DNA from: Burkholderia thailandensis E264
Lineage (GTDB): Bacteria > Pseudomonadota > Gammaproteobacteria > Burkholderiales > Burkholderiaceae
Length of the DNA: 64,000 nt
Direction: 5' to 3'
Assembly (NCBI RefSeq): GCF_000012365.1
Contig: NC_007650.1
Location: 310,001 to 374,000, forward strand
Shown here: positions 25,163-33,981 of the stretch, one piece after another
Layout of the letters: every line of letters starts with the position of its first letter
Numbering within the stretch: the first letter of the stretch is position 1
Position numbers and translations under genes: made by a program
The notes under the pieces: generated by a model
Database searches by the model: none
Seen by the model: only the letters and a program-made list of their open reading frames with translations
What the model was told of the DNA's origin: nothing

Positions 25163-26529
25163 GGACGTGTCAGGAATTTCGTGTGCTGAGGCCGGTTAAA
25201 GGTCTCAGTTGATGGCGGAGGTGAATCGCTCGCCGAACAGAATGGCGAACTGATTAACTGCTTGCCGCCAAGTGATAGGCGGCATCTTCCAATCCTTTTC
25301 GATGTTGCGCAAGGCCAGATACAGCAGTTTGCTGGCGGCTTCGTCGCTCGGGAAGTGGCCGCGGTTCTTGACGATCTTGCGCAACTGCATGTGCATGCTC
25401 TCGATAGCGTTTGTCGTATATACGATTCGACGCACCTCCGGCGGATAGGCAAAGAAGGGAATCACCTGTTCCCATTGGCGCTGCCACATGGCCGCGACGG
25501 TAGGGAATTTGCGGCCCCACTCGCTCTGCGCAAAGGCGTCGAGCGCCGCTGCCGCCGCCTCGGCCGTGGCGGCCTGGTAGATCGGCTTGATCGCGGCAGC
25601 CAGCGGCTTGCGATCCTTCCAGCTCGCCAGATTCAGCGAATTGCGGATCAGATGCACGATGCAGGTCTGGATTTGGGCGGCCGGATAGACCGCCTCGATC
25701 GCTTCGGGGAAGCCGCGCAACCCATCGACCACCGCGATCAGGATGTCGTGCAAGCCGCGGTTCTTCAGCTCGTTGAAGACCTTCAGCCAGAACTTGGCGC
25801 CTTCGGTTTGCTCGATCCACAAACCCAGTACTTCCTTGCGGCCCTCGGCGCGGATGCCCAGCGCCAGATAGACCGCCTTGTTCTTGACCGTGCCTTCGTC
25901 GCGGATCTTCAGCCGCAGCGCGTCGAAGTACACAATCGGATACATGGCCTCGAGCGGGCGCTGCTGCCACTGTTCGACGTCGGCCAGCACCTCGTCGGTG
26001 ACCGTCGAAATCAGGTCGGGCGACACCTGCAACCCGTACAGTTCCAGCAGATGGCCCTGAATCTCGCGAACGCTCATGCCGCGCGCATACATGCTGATCA
26101 CGTGGTCGTCGAAGCCTGGCAGCCGGCGTTGGTACTTGCCAACCAACTGCGGCTCAAACGTCGCCTGTCGATCGCGCGGAATATCCAGCTTCAGTTCGCC
26201 GTTGGGCGTCAGGACCGTCTTGGCGCTGGTGCCGTTGCGGTGGTTACCGGCCCTGCCTTGCTCGGTCTCGGCTGCCAGATGGTGGCTCAACTCGGCCGCG
26301 AGCATGCGCTCGGCCAGTTGCTTCTTGAGCTGGCCGGCCAGCCCCGATTCGCCCAGGATCGACTCGGCATCCTTGCCCTGAACCTGGGCAAGCAACTGAT
26401 CGATCAGCTCATCGGGAAACAGCTTTGGTGCCTTCGGATTCTTGCTCTTCTTGCTCACTGTTGCATCGGTCATAGGACGTTAGTTCCGTTATCGTCTCAT
26501 GACCTCAGCACACTAAAAATCTGACAGGC
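25163..26529 (-). mobile_element. Complete inner IS256-family insertion sequence
   Basis: A 1367-bp element is bounded by imperfect inverted repeats sharing about 20 of 25 positions (gtgtcaggaatttcgtgtgc on the left, ctgtcagatttttagtgtgc on the right when read inward). A 10-bp direct repeat tcggtttgcg lies at 25153-25162 and again at 26530-26539, consistent with the 8-9 bp target duplication of the family plus chance matching. The target is the 5' end of the outer element's transposase gene, five codons in. Confidence 0.88.
25205..26473 (-). CDS. IS256-family (mutator-type) transposase
   Basis: This 422-residue protein catalyses movement of the inner IS. Family features include GMSVREIQGHLLELYGL, the DDE-type acidic positions around YPIVYFDALRLKIR and ILIAVVDGLRGFPEAI, the conserved CIVHLIRNSL, and YTTNAIESMHMQLRKI with the catalytic Glu region. 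The frame is intact from ATG to stop and length is normal, so it may be active. The start lies 56 bp inside the right end of the element. Confidence 0.94.
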   Translation of the reverse strand: MTDATVSKKSKNPKAPKLFPDELIDQLLAQVQGKDAESILGESGLAGQLKKQLAERMLAAELSHHLAAETEQGRAGNHRNGTSAKTVLTPNGELKLDIPRDRQATFEPQLVGKYQRRLPGFDDHVISMYARGMSVREIQGHLLELYGLQVSPDLISTVTDEVLADVEQWQQRPLEAMYPIVYFDALRLKIRDEGTVKNKAVYLALGIRAEGRKEVLGLWIEQTEGAKFWLKVFNELKNRGLHDILIAVVDGLRGFPEAIEAVYPAAQIQTCIVHLIRNSLNLASWKDRKPLAAAIKPIYQAATAEAAAAALDAFAQSEWGRKFPTVAAMWQRQWEQVIPFFAYPPEVRRIVYTTNAIESMHMQLRKIVKNRGHFPSDEAASKLLYLALRNIEKDWKMPPITWRQAVNQFAILFGERFTSAIN

Positions 26530-26666
26530 TCGGTTTGCGTGGCATATACGCTCCTGAGTGGCGTCATGTTATGCCTCAAAACACGAAATCTCTGACAGGC
26601 CCCAGCTAACGCCTTTTAACTGCCTTGCGCGCGGAATTACAGGCGGGTTCTTCCCGTCCAGTCAAT

Positions 26667-27332
26667 CTATCGGCTTGGGGCACACTCCAGCAATTCCCAC
26701 AGCTCCCGATCCCCAAAATCCCTGATCACCGCCTTCGCCCCCGCTTCCCTCAACCGCTCCTCGCCCAACGCCGTCAACATCCCGAACGTAAAGATTCCGG
26801 CCGAACTGGCGGACCGCACCCCCGATGCCGAATCCTCGAACGCCACCGCGTCCTGCGCTTTCGCGCCGAGCCATTCGAGCGCGGTCAAATAAGGCAACGG
26901 ATGCGGCTTCCCGTGCTCCAGCTCGCCGCCGATCACGAGCGTCTCGAACCGCTCCTCGAGTGCCAGCGCCTTCAACATCATCGTCGCGTTCTCGCGCGGC
27001 GCATTCGTCACCACCGCGGTCTTCGCGCCCACCCGCTCCGCATACCCGAGAAGATCCGCCGTCCCCGCCGTCGGCGTCAGCTTCGCGCCCAACTGCGCGC
27101 GAAACATCCGCTCCTTCTCCGCCGCCAGTTCGGTATATTGCGCCGCCGGCATCCCCGGAAACAGCCTGCCGAAGATCAGATCGTCGGAAAACCCCATCAC
27201 GTGCGTCTTGTAGTAATCGATATCGATCGACCGATTCCATCGTGCAAGCAGCGCGTTATACGCATTCAGATGCAGCGCGTCGGTGTCGACGAGCGTGCCG
27301 TCCAGATCGAACAACAGGGTGAGCGCAGTCAC
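26667..27332 (-). CDS. HAD-superfamily phosphatase (beta-phosphoglucomutase-like)
   Basis: This 221-residue haloacid dehalogenase-like hydrolase dephosphorylates an unidentified small phosphate ester. The nucleophile motif DLDGTLVD is at residues 9-16, the second motif VVTNAPRENA and Lys in HGKPHPLPYL follow, and the acidic motif AFEDSASGVRSA completes the catalytic set. A helical cap sits between motifs I and II. The start is read as GTG at 27332 because the conserved core begins only a few residues later and no ATG is better placed. It lies next to the IS remnant but shows normal composition. Confidence 0.88.
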   Translation of the reverse strand: MTALTLLFDLDGTLVDTDALHLNAYNALLARWNRSIDIDYYKTHVMGFSDDLIFGRLFPGMPAAQYTELAAEKERMFRAQLGAKLTPTAGTADLLGYAERVGAKTAVVTNAPRENATMMLKALALEERFETLVIGGELEHGKPHPLPYLTALEWLGAKAQDAVAFEDSASGVRSASSAGIFTFGMLTALGEERLREAGAKAVIRDFGDRELWELLECAPSR

Positions 27333-27539
27333 TTGGCGAAAACGCCTTTCGAAGCGTCTTGATGCCGTACGGAAGCGAACGCGCTCAACCCTAACATGAT
27401 CGGCGGCATCGAAACGGGATACGCAATCGATGTGGCGCACATCGACGGCATTCCGATCCTTTCGGACGGCGCGCCGAGCCGGAGCCGCGCGATCGGCGAG
27501 GCGAGCCCCGTCATCCGCGCCGCTCGCGCACGCGCCGCG

Positions 27540-28136
27540 TCAATCGACAAGGCCATGCAGCTTCGCGTACTGGAGCAGCATGATCGTCTTGCCGTCGGCG
27601 ATCTCGCCTGAATCGACCATCGCGAGCGCTTCGTCGAGCGGCAGCTCGAGCACTTCGATCTCCTCGCCATCCGCTTCGACGCCGCCGCCTTCGCCCACGC
27701 GATCCTTGTCGAAGTACTCGCCGACGAAGAAATACAGCCGCTCGGTCACGGAGCCCGGGCTCATGAACGCTTCGAAGATCTTCCGCACGTGCTCGATCCG
27801 GTAGCCGGTTTCCTCTTCGGTTTCCTTGCGGATGCAGGTGAGCGGATCGTCGCGGTCCAGAAGCCCCGCGCAGGTCTCGATCAGCATGCCGTCGTGCTCG
27901 TTGACGAACGCGGGAAGGCGGAACTGCCGCGTCAGGATCACCGTTTTTTTCGCGCGGCTGTACAGCAGGATCGTCGCGCCGTTGCCGCGGTCGTAGGTTT
28001 CGCGCGACTGGCTCTGCCAGGTGCCGTCGCGCCGCAGGAATTCGAACGTCGTCTTGCGCAGCACGTACCAGTTGTCGGACAGCACTTCGACCTGCTTGAT
28101 GCGCACGCGGTCTTTGGTGGCAATCACATCGCTCAA
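27540..28136 (-). CDS. nudK: NUDIX hydrolase, NudK-like (GDP-mannose pyrophosphatase)
   Basis: NudK-type enzymes cleave GDP-mannose and related nucleotide sugars. The modified NUDIX box reads from [26 protein letters not shown] text, with the CIRKE and EETGY parts as in Escherichia coli Nud[17 protein letters not shown] is also typical. I chose a TTG start at 28136 because ggag lies 8 bp upstream and the protein then begins [19 protein letters not shown], giving 198 residues, close to the family length. An ATG at 28205 would add 23 residues with no clear ribosome site. Confidence 0.85.
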   Translation of the reverse strand: MSDVIATKDRVRIKQVEVLSDNWYVLRKTTFEFLRRDGTWQSQSRETYDRGNGATILLYSRAKKTVILTRQFRLPAFVNEHDGMLIETCAGLLDRDDPLTCIRKETEEETGYRIEHVRKIFEAFMSPGSVTERLYFFVGEYFDKDRVGEGGGVEADGEEIEVLELPLDEALAMVDSGEIADGKTIMLLQYAKLHGLVD

Positions 28137-28604
28137 GGTTTCATCTCCGTCATTCGGAAAACAATTCGACTGCCCAAAACGATGCTGCGGCCATGCGTTC
28201 GACAATGACCGGCGCGCGAGACGAGCGCGCGGTCATTGCAGCGGCATCGGCGGTGCGATCGCAGCAACGGCGGCGTGCGTCGCGATATGAGCCCGGCTGT
28301 GAGAACGCTTCGGTCACGTGCCGGAAGGTCGACATGCTGGCACTGGCCGTTCGTCGAGCGACGAACGCCGCGTTCATCGCGTCGTGCGTATCATGCCAGC
28401 ATTCATCGAAATCGGTGGGGCACATGACAAGCGCATCGGCATGGCCATGCCGCGCGCCGACGTGCGCGTTTCGATACGAGGCAAGGAAGGCGCATGCGTT
28501 CGCCCAGTCGATGGACATGCGCGAGCGCGCCCGACCGTCTGCCCCCGCAGTCGATCGAACGCCTCGACACGAGCGCGCGCGGGCACGCCCGCCCCTGCGT
28601 GCGC
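28137..28604. other. Intergenic region, no gene supported
   Basis: About 470 bp lie between nudK and the last gene of the lipid operon. Reading frames here exist only because stop codons are rare at this GC content; they have no ribosome sites or recognisable content. I see no strong terminator or RNA gene. Confidence 0.5.
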
Positions 28605-29576
28605 TCAACGCGGATCTTTCGCGTCCAGCCAGCTCAGCAGCAATTGCGAGAACGCTGAACTCTCCTCCAGCTCCGGCGAATGCCCCGCCTGATCGAAGCC
28701 CGGATGCCGGACCGCATGCGGCACCTGCCGCGCGATCGACCACTTGTCGCTATGCCGATGCGTGCGGTCCGCCGCGCCCCACGTGAGCAGCGTCGGCTGC
28801 GTCACCTGCACCGCGCGCGGCGTGCCGCTGTAAAAGCGCTGCCACAGCGACGCGAGGCAACAGAACGCGCCGTGGTCGAACGACGTATCGAGCATCGGCG
28901 TGAATTCCCGATAGCGGCCTTTCGCCATCGCTTGCCGGAACCAGCCCGCGCCGATCTTGCGCGCGGCGAACGCGCACGCGCATTGCCCGACGAACGGCGT
29001 CGCGAGCAGGTTGCGCGCGTCCACATGCCGCGCCCACGCCACCTGTTCGTCCCACGCGGGGCTTTGCCAGAGCAGCAGCCTGCTGACGAGCGCCGGCTGC
29101 GCGGCCGCGATCTGCAGCGCGATATGCGCCCATACGCACGAGAACGCGAGCAGATAAGGCCCTTCGTTCAGGTTCGCGAGCATCGCCTCGATCGCGGCGC
29201 GGTAGTCGTCGAACGAAAACGTGAAATGCCGTTTCGGCACGGAGAAGCCGAAGCCCGGCGGCTCGAAGCAGACGACGCGCGCATGCGGCGCGACGAGCGA
29301 GATCAACGTGTCGAAGTGCTCGACGACGCTCGGCGGATCGCAGACGAGCACGATCGTCGGCCGTCCGCTCGCGCGCGTGCCGGCCACGCGCGCGCGGATC
29401 GTCGCGGCGTGCACGTCGACGAAACGCACATCCGGCCGCGACCGCCCGGCCCAGCCGCGCGCGATCCGCGCCGCGCGCGGGCCGAGCCGCAGCGAATCGA
29501 GCCACGTCATGTCGAGGCCGTCGCGCCGCCCGCGCGCGGCCGCGTGCGGCGCGTCCTTCAAATGTTGCGTGCTCAT
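28605..29576 (-). CDS. Alpha/beta hydrolase, last gene of the lipid operon
   Basis: A 323-residue alpha/beta-hydrolase-fold protein, possibly an esterase or thioesterase that finishes or releases the product. The fold shows as VVCFEPPGFGFSVPK, the nucleophile elbow LLAFSCVWAHIALQIA, the acid region TWGAADRTHRHSDK and the histidine in FDQAGHSPELEE. The elbow reads AFSCV where GXSXG is normal, so the flanking glycines are replaced while Ser stays. The N-terminus lacks a signal peptide, so the protein is cytosolic. It starts 6 bp after the thioesterase stop and is cotranscribed with it. Confidence 0.85.
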   Translation of the reverse strand: MSTQHLKDAPHAAARGRRDGLDMTWLDSLRLGPRAARIARGWAGRSRPDVRFVDVHAATIRARVAGTRASGRPTIVLVCDPPSVVEHFDTLISLVAPHARVVCFEPPGFGFSVPKRHFTFSFDDYRAAIEAMLANLNEGPYLLAFSCVWAHIALQIAAAQPALVSRLLLWQSPAWDEQVAWARHVDARNLLATPFVGQCACAFAARKIGAGWFRQAMAKGRYREFTPMLDTSFDHGAFCCLASLWQRFYSGTPRAVQVTQPTLLTWGAADRTHRHSDKWSIARQVPHAVRHPGFDQAGHSPELEESSAFSQLLLSWLDAKDPR

Positions 29577-29582
29577 CGCGAT

Positions 29583-30002
29583 TTACTTCGTCGGCCAGAG
29601 GATCATCTGCGTGCAGCGGAACGTCGCGAGCAGCTTGTCCGTCTCGCGATGCCGGACGGTCGCGTCCCAGACCTGCGTCGTGCGGCCGCTGTGGATCGCG
29701 CGCGCGTCGCAGACGATCACGCCGTCGCGCGCGGTGCCCATGAAATTGCTCTTTAGCTCGAGCGTGCTGAAACTGGACGCGCCCTCCGGCAGGCTCGCGA
29801 GGCATCCGTAGCCGCACGCGGTATCGGCGAGGCTCACGATCGTGCCCGCATGCAGGATGCCGTGCGCGAGCACGGCCTGGCGGATCGTCAGCTCGGCGAG
29901 CACGTGGTTTTTCTCGACCTGCTTGATCACGACGCCGAGCAGGCCCGGCAGATAGTCGGCGCCGAATCGGTTGAAGTAGTCCGCGTCCAGTTTCTCTTGC
30001 AT
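29583..30002 (-). CDS. PaaI-like hotdog thioesterase
   Basis: This 139-residue single-hotdog protein should hydrolyse an acyl-CoA or acyl-ACP thioester. The core reads HGILHAGTIVSLADTACGYG, the usual hotdog helix with its HGG-like turn, followed by FSTLELKSNFMGTARDG. It begins 13 bp after the acyl-AMP ligase stop with gagg upstream. In polyyne-type clusters a thioesterase releases the finished chain from ACP; the same job is plausible here. Confidence 0.88.
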   Translation of the reverse strand: MQEKLDADYFNRFGADYLPGLLGVVIKQVEKNHVLAELTIRQAVLAHGILHAGTIVSLADTACGYGCLASLPEGASSFSTLELKSNFMGTARDGVIVCDARAIHSGRTTQVWDATVRHRETDKLLATFRCTQMILWPTK

Positions 30003-30015
30003 GCCGTGTTCCTCG

Positions 30016-31878
30016 TCAGATGTTCCGGATGTCGTTCGGCGCGCCGCACGGCGCGCGCCACTGGGTGATCACCGGCAGCGTGTCGTTGAGAAACAGTTCG
30101 CGACAGGCGTGCCGCTGGACCTTTCCGCTCGTCGTCTTCGGTATCGCCGAAGGCGACGTGAAGACGATATGGTGTACCGCAATGCCGTGGTGCCGGTTGA
30201 TTGCCTGACGCAGCCTGCCGAACAGCGCGTCGGGCGTGTGGCCGGCTTCGTGGCCGCCGTCGCCGAACGCCTTCAAATAGCGCGCCCGCAGCTCGCGCAC
30301 GACGGTCACTTGCGGCGCCGCGCCGGTATCGAGCGCGAACACCGCGCAGCCGCCGGGACGGAACAGCTCGGCGTCGAGCGCCTCGATCGTCGCCTCGACG
30401 TCGTGCGGATAATGATTCGCGCCGCGAATCAGCATCATGTCCTTCAGCCGCCCGGTGACGAACACTTCGGAGCCCGACCGATAGCCGTAATCGCCGGTGC
30501 GCAGGAATCGCCCTTCGTAGCCGGGCAGCTCGGCCTCGAAGGTCTGCTTGCTGAGCGCGCGATTGTTCCAGTAACCGAGCGCGACGCTCGGCCCTTGCGC
30601 CCAGATTTCGCCGACCCGGCCATCATCGCACGGAACGCGCGTGTCGGGATCGACGATCAGCACCAAACTGTCGCTGGCCGCGTCGCCGCATCCGATCGCC
30701 GCGCGCGCGCTTGCTTGCCGCCCGTCTCCGGCCTGGTCGGCATCGTTGGCATCGTTGGCATCGTCGGCGCGGTCGGATGCGCGCGGCTGCTGCGCGTCGC
30801 CCGGCGCGTGCGCGACGACGGGCGGCTGCGATTTCAGTCCGCCCGTCATGAACAGCGTGTGCTCGGCGAGGCCGTAGCACGGATAGAACGCGTGCGCATC
30901 GAAGCCGCAGCGCGCGAAGCGCTGCGCGAACGCGTGCAGCGTGGCGGGCCGGATCGGCTCCGCGCCGACGAACGCGACGTCCCACGAGCGCAGGTCGAGC
31001 TTGTCGAAATCGGCGTCGGCGATGCGCATCGTCGCGAGCATCTGATACGCGAAGTTCGGCCCGCCGCTCGTCGTCGCGCGCCGCTCGCCGATCGCGCGCA
31101 GCCAGCGCAGCGGGTGCTTGAGAAAATCGACGTGCGACATCAGCGTCACCGGAAAGCCGACGTACAGCGGCTGCAGGATGCCGCCGATCAGGCCCATGTC
31201 GTGATACGGCGGCAGCCAGATCACGCCGCGGCTGCTCGCGCCATGCTCGAAGCGGCGTGCGATCAGCGCCGAGTTGTGCAGCAGGTTCTGATGGCTGATC
31301 ATCACGCCCTTCGGCGCGCCGGTCGAACCCGACGTGTATTGCAGGTAGACGGGCACGCGAGGGTCGGCCGCGCGCGGCGCGCCGTGCGCGGCATCGTCGC
31401 CGGGCGCGAGCGCGTCGATCTCGATCCAGCGCAGGCCGCGCAGCACGGGCGAACCGGTTTCGACGCGGCTCATGTCGTCGCGCACGGCCGTCGTCGACAG
31501 CACCGCGACGGGCGCGCAATCCGCGACGATGCCGAGCAGCCGCCGCAATGTGCGCTCGGGCTGCGCGGGCTCGACCGGATACGCGGGCACGGCCACGACG
31601 CCCGCGTACATGCTGCCGAACAGCGCGGCGATATAGTCGATGCCGGGCGCAAACAGCAGCAGCACGCGCTCGCCGGGCCGGGCGATTTCCGATAGCGCGG
31701 CCGCCACGGCGCTTGCACGCCTGTCCAGCTGCGCGCATGTGAGATGCCGTTCGTCGCGATCGCCGCCGGCGACGAACGTGTAGACAGGCAGATCGGGCTG
31801 ATGCGCGGCGCGATATCGCATGAGTTCGACGAAATCGGCGAACGCGTCGGCGGTCGTCGTATCGGGCGGATGTGTCAT
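30016..31878 (-). CDS. Fatty acyl-AMP ligase (FAAL-type)
   Basis: FAALs activate a fatty acid as acyl-AMP and pass it to an ACP in place of CoA. The adenylation P-loop YTSGSTGAPKGVMISHQNLL lies at about residues 175-195, followed by WLPPYHDMGLIGGILQPLY, which is characteristic of FAALs, and YGLAEHTLFMTGG. FLRTGDYGYRSG and ITGRLKDMMLIRGANHYPHDVE-type text (here VTGRLKD) form the C-terminal hinge. The chosen ATG at 31878 overlaps the amidohydrolase stop by 4 bp and gives 620 residues. A 9-bp repetitive stretch near 30740 encodes DANDAND-like low complexity. The ACP encoded in the same operon is the likely acceptor. Confidence 0.92.
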   Translation of the reverse strand: MTHPPDTTTADAFADFVELMRYRAAHQPDLPVYTFVAGGDRDERHLTCAQLDRRASAVAAALSEIARPGERVLLLFAPGIDYIAALFGSMYAGVVAVPAYPVEPAQPERTLRRLLGIVADCAPVAVLSTTAVRDDMSRVETGSPVLRGLRWIEIDALAPGDDAAHGAPRAADPRVPVYLQYTSGSTGAPKGVMISHQNLLHNSALIARRFEHGASSRGVIWLPPYHDMGLIGGILQPLYVGFPVTLMSHVDFLKHPLRWLRAIGERRATTSGGPNFAYQMLATMRIADADFDKLDLRSWDVAFVGAEPIRPATLHAFAQRFARCGFDAHAFYPCYGLAEHTLFMTGGLKSQPPVVAHAPGDAQQPRASDRADDANDANDADQAGDGRQASARAAIGCGDAASDSLVLIVDPDTRVPCDDGRVGEIWAQGPSVALGYWNNRALSKQTFEAELPGYEGRFLRTGDYGYRSGSEVFVTGRLKDMMLIRGANHYPHDVEATIEALDAELFRPGGCAVFALDTGAAPQVTVVRELRARYLKAFGDGGHEAGHTPDALFGRLRQAINRHHGIAVHHIVFTSPSAIPKTTSGKVQRHACRELFLNDTLPVITQWRAPCGAPNDIRNI

Positions 31879-32900
31879 CGTGTCGGCTCCGCGGCTGGTT
31901 GGCCGGCCGAGACCGGGGCGGCGGCCGAAGCGTCCTCGCGCGCACCGGCGTCGTTCGCATCGCTCGCGCGATGCGCATCGCCGTCGAACAGCGCGCTGGC
32001 GTTGTCCCATAGCACCTTGCGCAGCACGTCCGCCGGCAGGTAGCGCTTCAGTTGCTCGATCTCGACATCCCAGTCGTACGGAATCAGCGGGAAATCGCTG
32101 CCGTACAGGAAGCGATCCGGGCGATCACACATCTGCGGCACCAGTTGCTCGAGCGCGGGCTTCCACGGCGCGGGCAGCCGCGGATGCGCGCCGCGCGCAT
32201 AGCGCGTCTCGCGCAGCGGCCGCACGTCGGGCACGGCCTCGCCCGTCGCGATGCGGTGGCCGCCGAACGCCATCGCGGTATCGAAATGCAGGTTCGGGAA
32301 TTCGTCGAGCAGATCGAGGTACGCCTGCACTTCGTCATAGCCGATGTGCGGGACGACGACCTTCAGCTCCGGCGCGCGCCGCATCGCGCGCCGGAACCGC
32401 TCGACGTTGCAGAAGCGGCGGATTTCGTCCATTTGCGCATTGTTTTTCGCGAACGCGCCGGAATGCAGGTTCAGCACTTTGCCGCGCTCGGCGAGCGCTT
32501 CGAAAATCGGCGCGAGCGCGTCGTCGTCCGGCGCGATCTTCAACAGGTGGCAATGGATCTTCAGGCCCGCGAAGCCGAGTTCGTCGAGCGCGCGCGCCGT
32601 CTCGCGCGCGGCGTCGCGGTCATGCGGATGCACGGTGCCGAACGGCACGAGAAACGCCGGATGCCGCGACGCCAGTTGCGCGACGAAGTCGTTCAGGAAC
32701 GGCGCGATGCCCGGCTGCCCCGCGTAGCAGATGCCGGCCGCGCGCGCGACGCCGTGCGCCTTCAGGAAGGCGATCGATTGCTCGGCGAGCAGCTCGTAGC
32801 GGATCTTCCACGCGTCGCGCGCGTAGTTCTTCCAGACGAGCTTCGCCACGACGTCCGGCAACACGTGCACGCGCGCATCGAAGATCCTGAGAATCGTCAT
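31875..32900 (-). CDS. Amidohydrolase-family metal enzyme (amidohydrolase_2 type)
   Basis: This 341-residue TIM-barrel protein may act as a hydrolase or decarboxylase. Metal-site candidates are HCH in LKIHCHLLK, His in LNLHSG, VVPHIGYDEV and Asp in FLYGSDFPLIPYDW. The N-terminal motif is DARVHV, so the usual first His of the HXH pair is replaced, and metal binding may be altered. The C-terminal 30 residues are Ala/Asp-rich and probably disordered. It overlaps the FAAL start (ATGA) and is an unusual partner for fatty-acid tailoring genes; its substrate is unknown. Confidence 0.85.
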   Translation of the reverse strand: MTILRIFDARVHVLPDVVAKLVWKNYARDAWKIRYELLAEQSIAFLKAHGVARAAGICYAGQPGIAPFLNDFVAQLASRHPAFLVPFGTVHPHDRDAARETARALDELGFAGLKIHCHLLKIAPDDDALAPIFEALAERGKVLNLHSGAFAKNNAQMDEIRRFCNVERFRRAMRRAPELKVVVPHIGYDEVQAYLDLLDEFPNLHFDTAMAFGGHRIATGEAVPDVRPLRETRYARGAHPRLPAPWKPALEQLVPQMCDRPDRFLYGSDFPLIPYDWDVEIEQLKRYLPADVLRKVLWDNASALFDGDAHRASDANDAGAREDASAAAPVSAGQPAAEPTR

Positions 32901-32940
32901 CGCGAGATCCGGTCGGGTTCGAAGAAAAGGCCGGCGCGGG

Positions 32941-33981
32941 CTACGCGTCGTCGCGCCGCGCGTTCGCGAGCCGTTCGCGAACCGCGTCCCGGTCCGGGTG
33001 CTGAACGTCCCACACGAGCCCCAGCCGTTCGAGCAGCGCGATCAGCATGCCGGTCACGTCGATCTGCCAGCGGGTCAGGCGCGTGCTCGCATACTGCGGA
33101 AACGCGTGATGGTTGTTGTGCCAGCCCGCGCCGAGCGTGACGAGCGCGAGCCACGCCGCGTTGCGGCTCTGGTCGCGGCCGGGAAACGGCCGCCGGCCGC
33201 CGAGCGCGTGGCCGATCGAATTGACCGCCCAGATCGCGTTGGTCGCGAGAAAGATCCGCACGGTGCCGCCCCACAGCAGGCCGAGCAGCGCGCCCCGCCA
33301 CGAAGGATCGAGCAGCCAGCCGATCGCGGCCGGCAGCAGCAGGCCGAGCAGCAGCCAGTAGTCGTACGCGAGATGGATGCGCAGCAGCGCCGGGTCGCGG
33401 TACATGTCGTTCGCATATTGGTTCCAGCCCTTCGGGCGCGCGGACGAAGGATCGAACAGCCAGCCGACGTGCCCGTGCAGGATGCCCTTCGCGCGGCCGA
33501 CGAAGCCGCGCCCGCCGAGTTGCGGCGTGTGCGGGTCGCCCGGCCGGTCGGCGTTCGCGTGATGCAGGCGGTGGATCGCCACCCACCACATCAGCGGCCC
33601 CATGTACGCGAGCGAGCCGAGGATCGCGAGCGCGATCTTCACGGGCGGCTTAGCCTTGAACGTGCGATGCGCGAAATAGCGGTGCAGCGCGAGCTCCATG
33701 CCGAGGATGTTGAGCACGTAGAAGACCGCGAGCATCGCGATGTCCTGCGCGCGGGGCGCGAGGCCGAATCCCGCCCAGAGCGCGATCGCGGCGGCCGTGC
33801 CGGCGGCGGGGAGCGCCGCGACGCCCAGATGGCGCGCGGACGACGCGCGCGACAGATGGCCGGACGCGCGCCCGTCGGGCGCGGGCGGGGCGGCCGTATC
33901 CGCCGCCGAGCCGGCCGGCGCGCGTGCCGGCGTTTCGGCGCAGCCGGTGCTCTCGGGGCTCTCGGCGCTCGCGTGCTTCAT
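32941..33981 (-). CDS. Membrane fatty acid desaturase 2
   Basis: An integral-membrane diiron desaturase of the acyl-CoA/ACP delta-9 type. The three histidine boxes are present: HRYFAH, HRLHH and HNNHH, together with membrane helices such as IAMLAVFYVLNILGMELAL and a Leu-rich pair near residues 200-240. The ATG at 33981 overlaps the end of the methyltransferase gene by 4 bp and gives 346 residues, including a roughly 50-residue Ala/Pro-rich N-terminal tail. Paired with the other desaturase of this operon it could install successive unsaturations in an ACP-bound chain. Confidence 0.93.
   Translation of the reverse strand: MKHASAESPESTGCAETPARAPAGSAADTAAPPAPDGRASGHLSRASSARHLGVAALPAAGTAAAIALWAGFGLAPRAQDIAMLAVFYVLNILGMELALHRYFAHRTFKAKPPVKIALAILGSLAYMGPLMWWVAIHRLHHANADRPGDPHTPQLGGRGFVGRAKGILHGHVGWLFDPSSARPKGWNQYANDMYRDPALLRIHLAYDYWLLLGLLLPAAIGWLLDPSWRGALLGLLWGGTVRIFLATNAIWAVNSIGHALGGRRPFPGRDQSRNAAWLALVTLGAGWHNNHHAFPQYASTRLTRWQIDVTGMLIALLERLGLVWDVQHPDRDAVRERLANARRDDA

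Larger units (their letters stand above)
24616..26545 (-). pseudogene. IS256-family transposase pseudogene (interrupted, deleted, frameshifted)
   Basis: Reading the minus strand, the start ATG CCA CGC AAA CC lies at 26545 and resumes at 25162 after the inner IS as MPRKPKSPPPALPAIPPELL. A frameshift follows, then the other frame reads [20 protein letters not shown]. An internal deletion joins this to [20 protein letters not shown] near 24960. Further on EGAKF is followed by an in-frame TAG near 24726, and VGDIL is joined directly to KAAMNQFDILYEDRF by a second deletion. The ancestral protein was a roughly 410-residue transposase similar to, but distinct from, the inner copy. It cannot be functional. 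Confidence 0.85.
24576..26603 (-). mobile_element. Decayed outer IS256-family element, interrupted by a second IS
   Basis: The ends carry matching imperfect terminal inverted repeats: gggcctgtcaggattttcg at 24576 and, on the other strand, gggcctgtcagagatttcg ending at 26603. About 660 bp of this element survive around the inner insertion. No direct repeat flanks the outer element (left flank gtgaaattc, right flank cagctaac), so one side has probably been lost by deletion or recombination. That would fit the loss of the Rhs immunity gene immediately to its left. Confidence 0.75.

Noticed and set aside
28193..28786. Plus-strand frame of 197 codons between nudK and the lipid operon
   Set aside because: No ribosome site, low-complexity Arg/Ala/Ser translation, and it runs antisense into the alpha/beta hydrolase gene.
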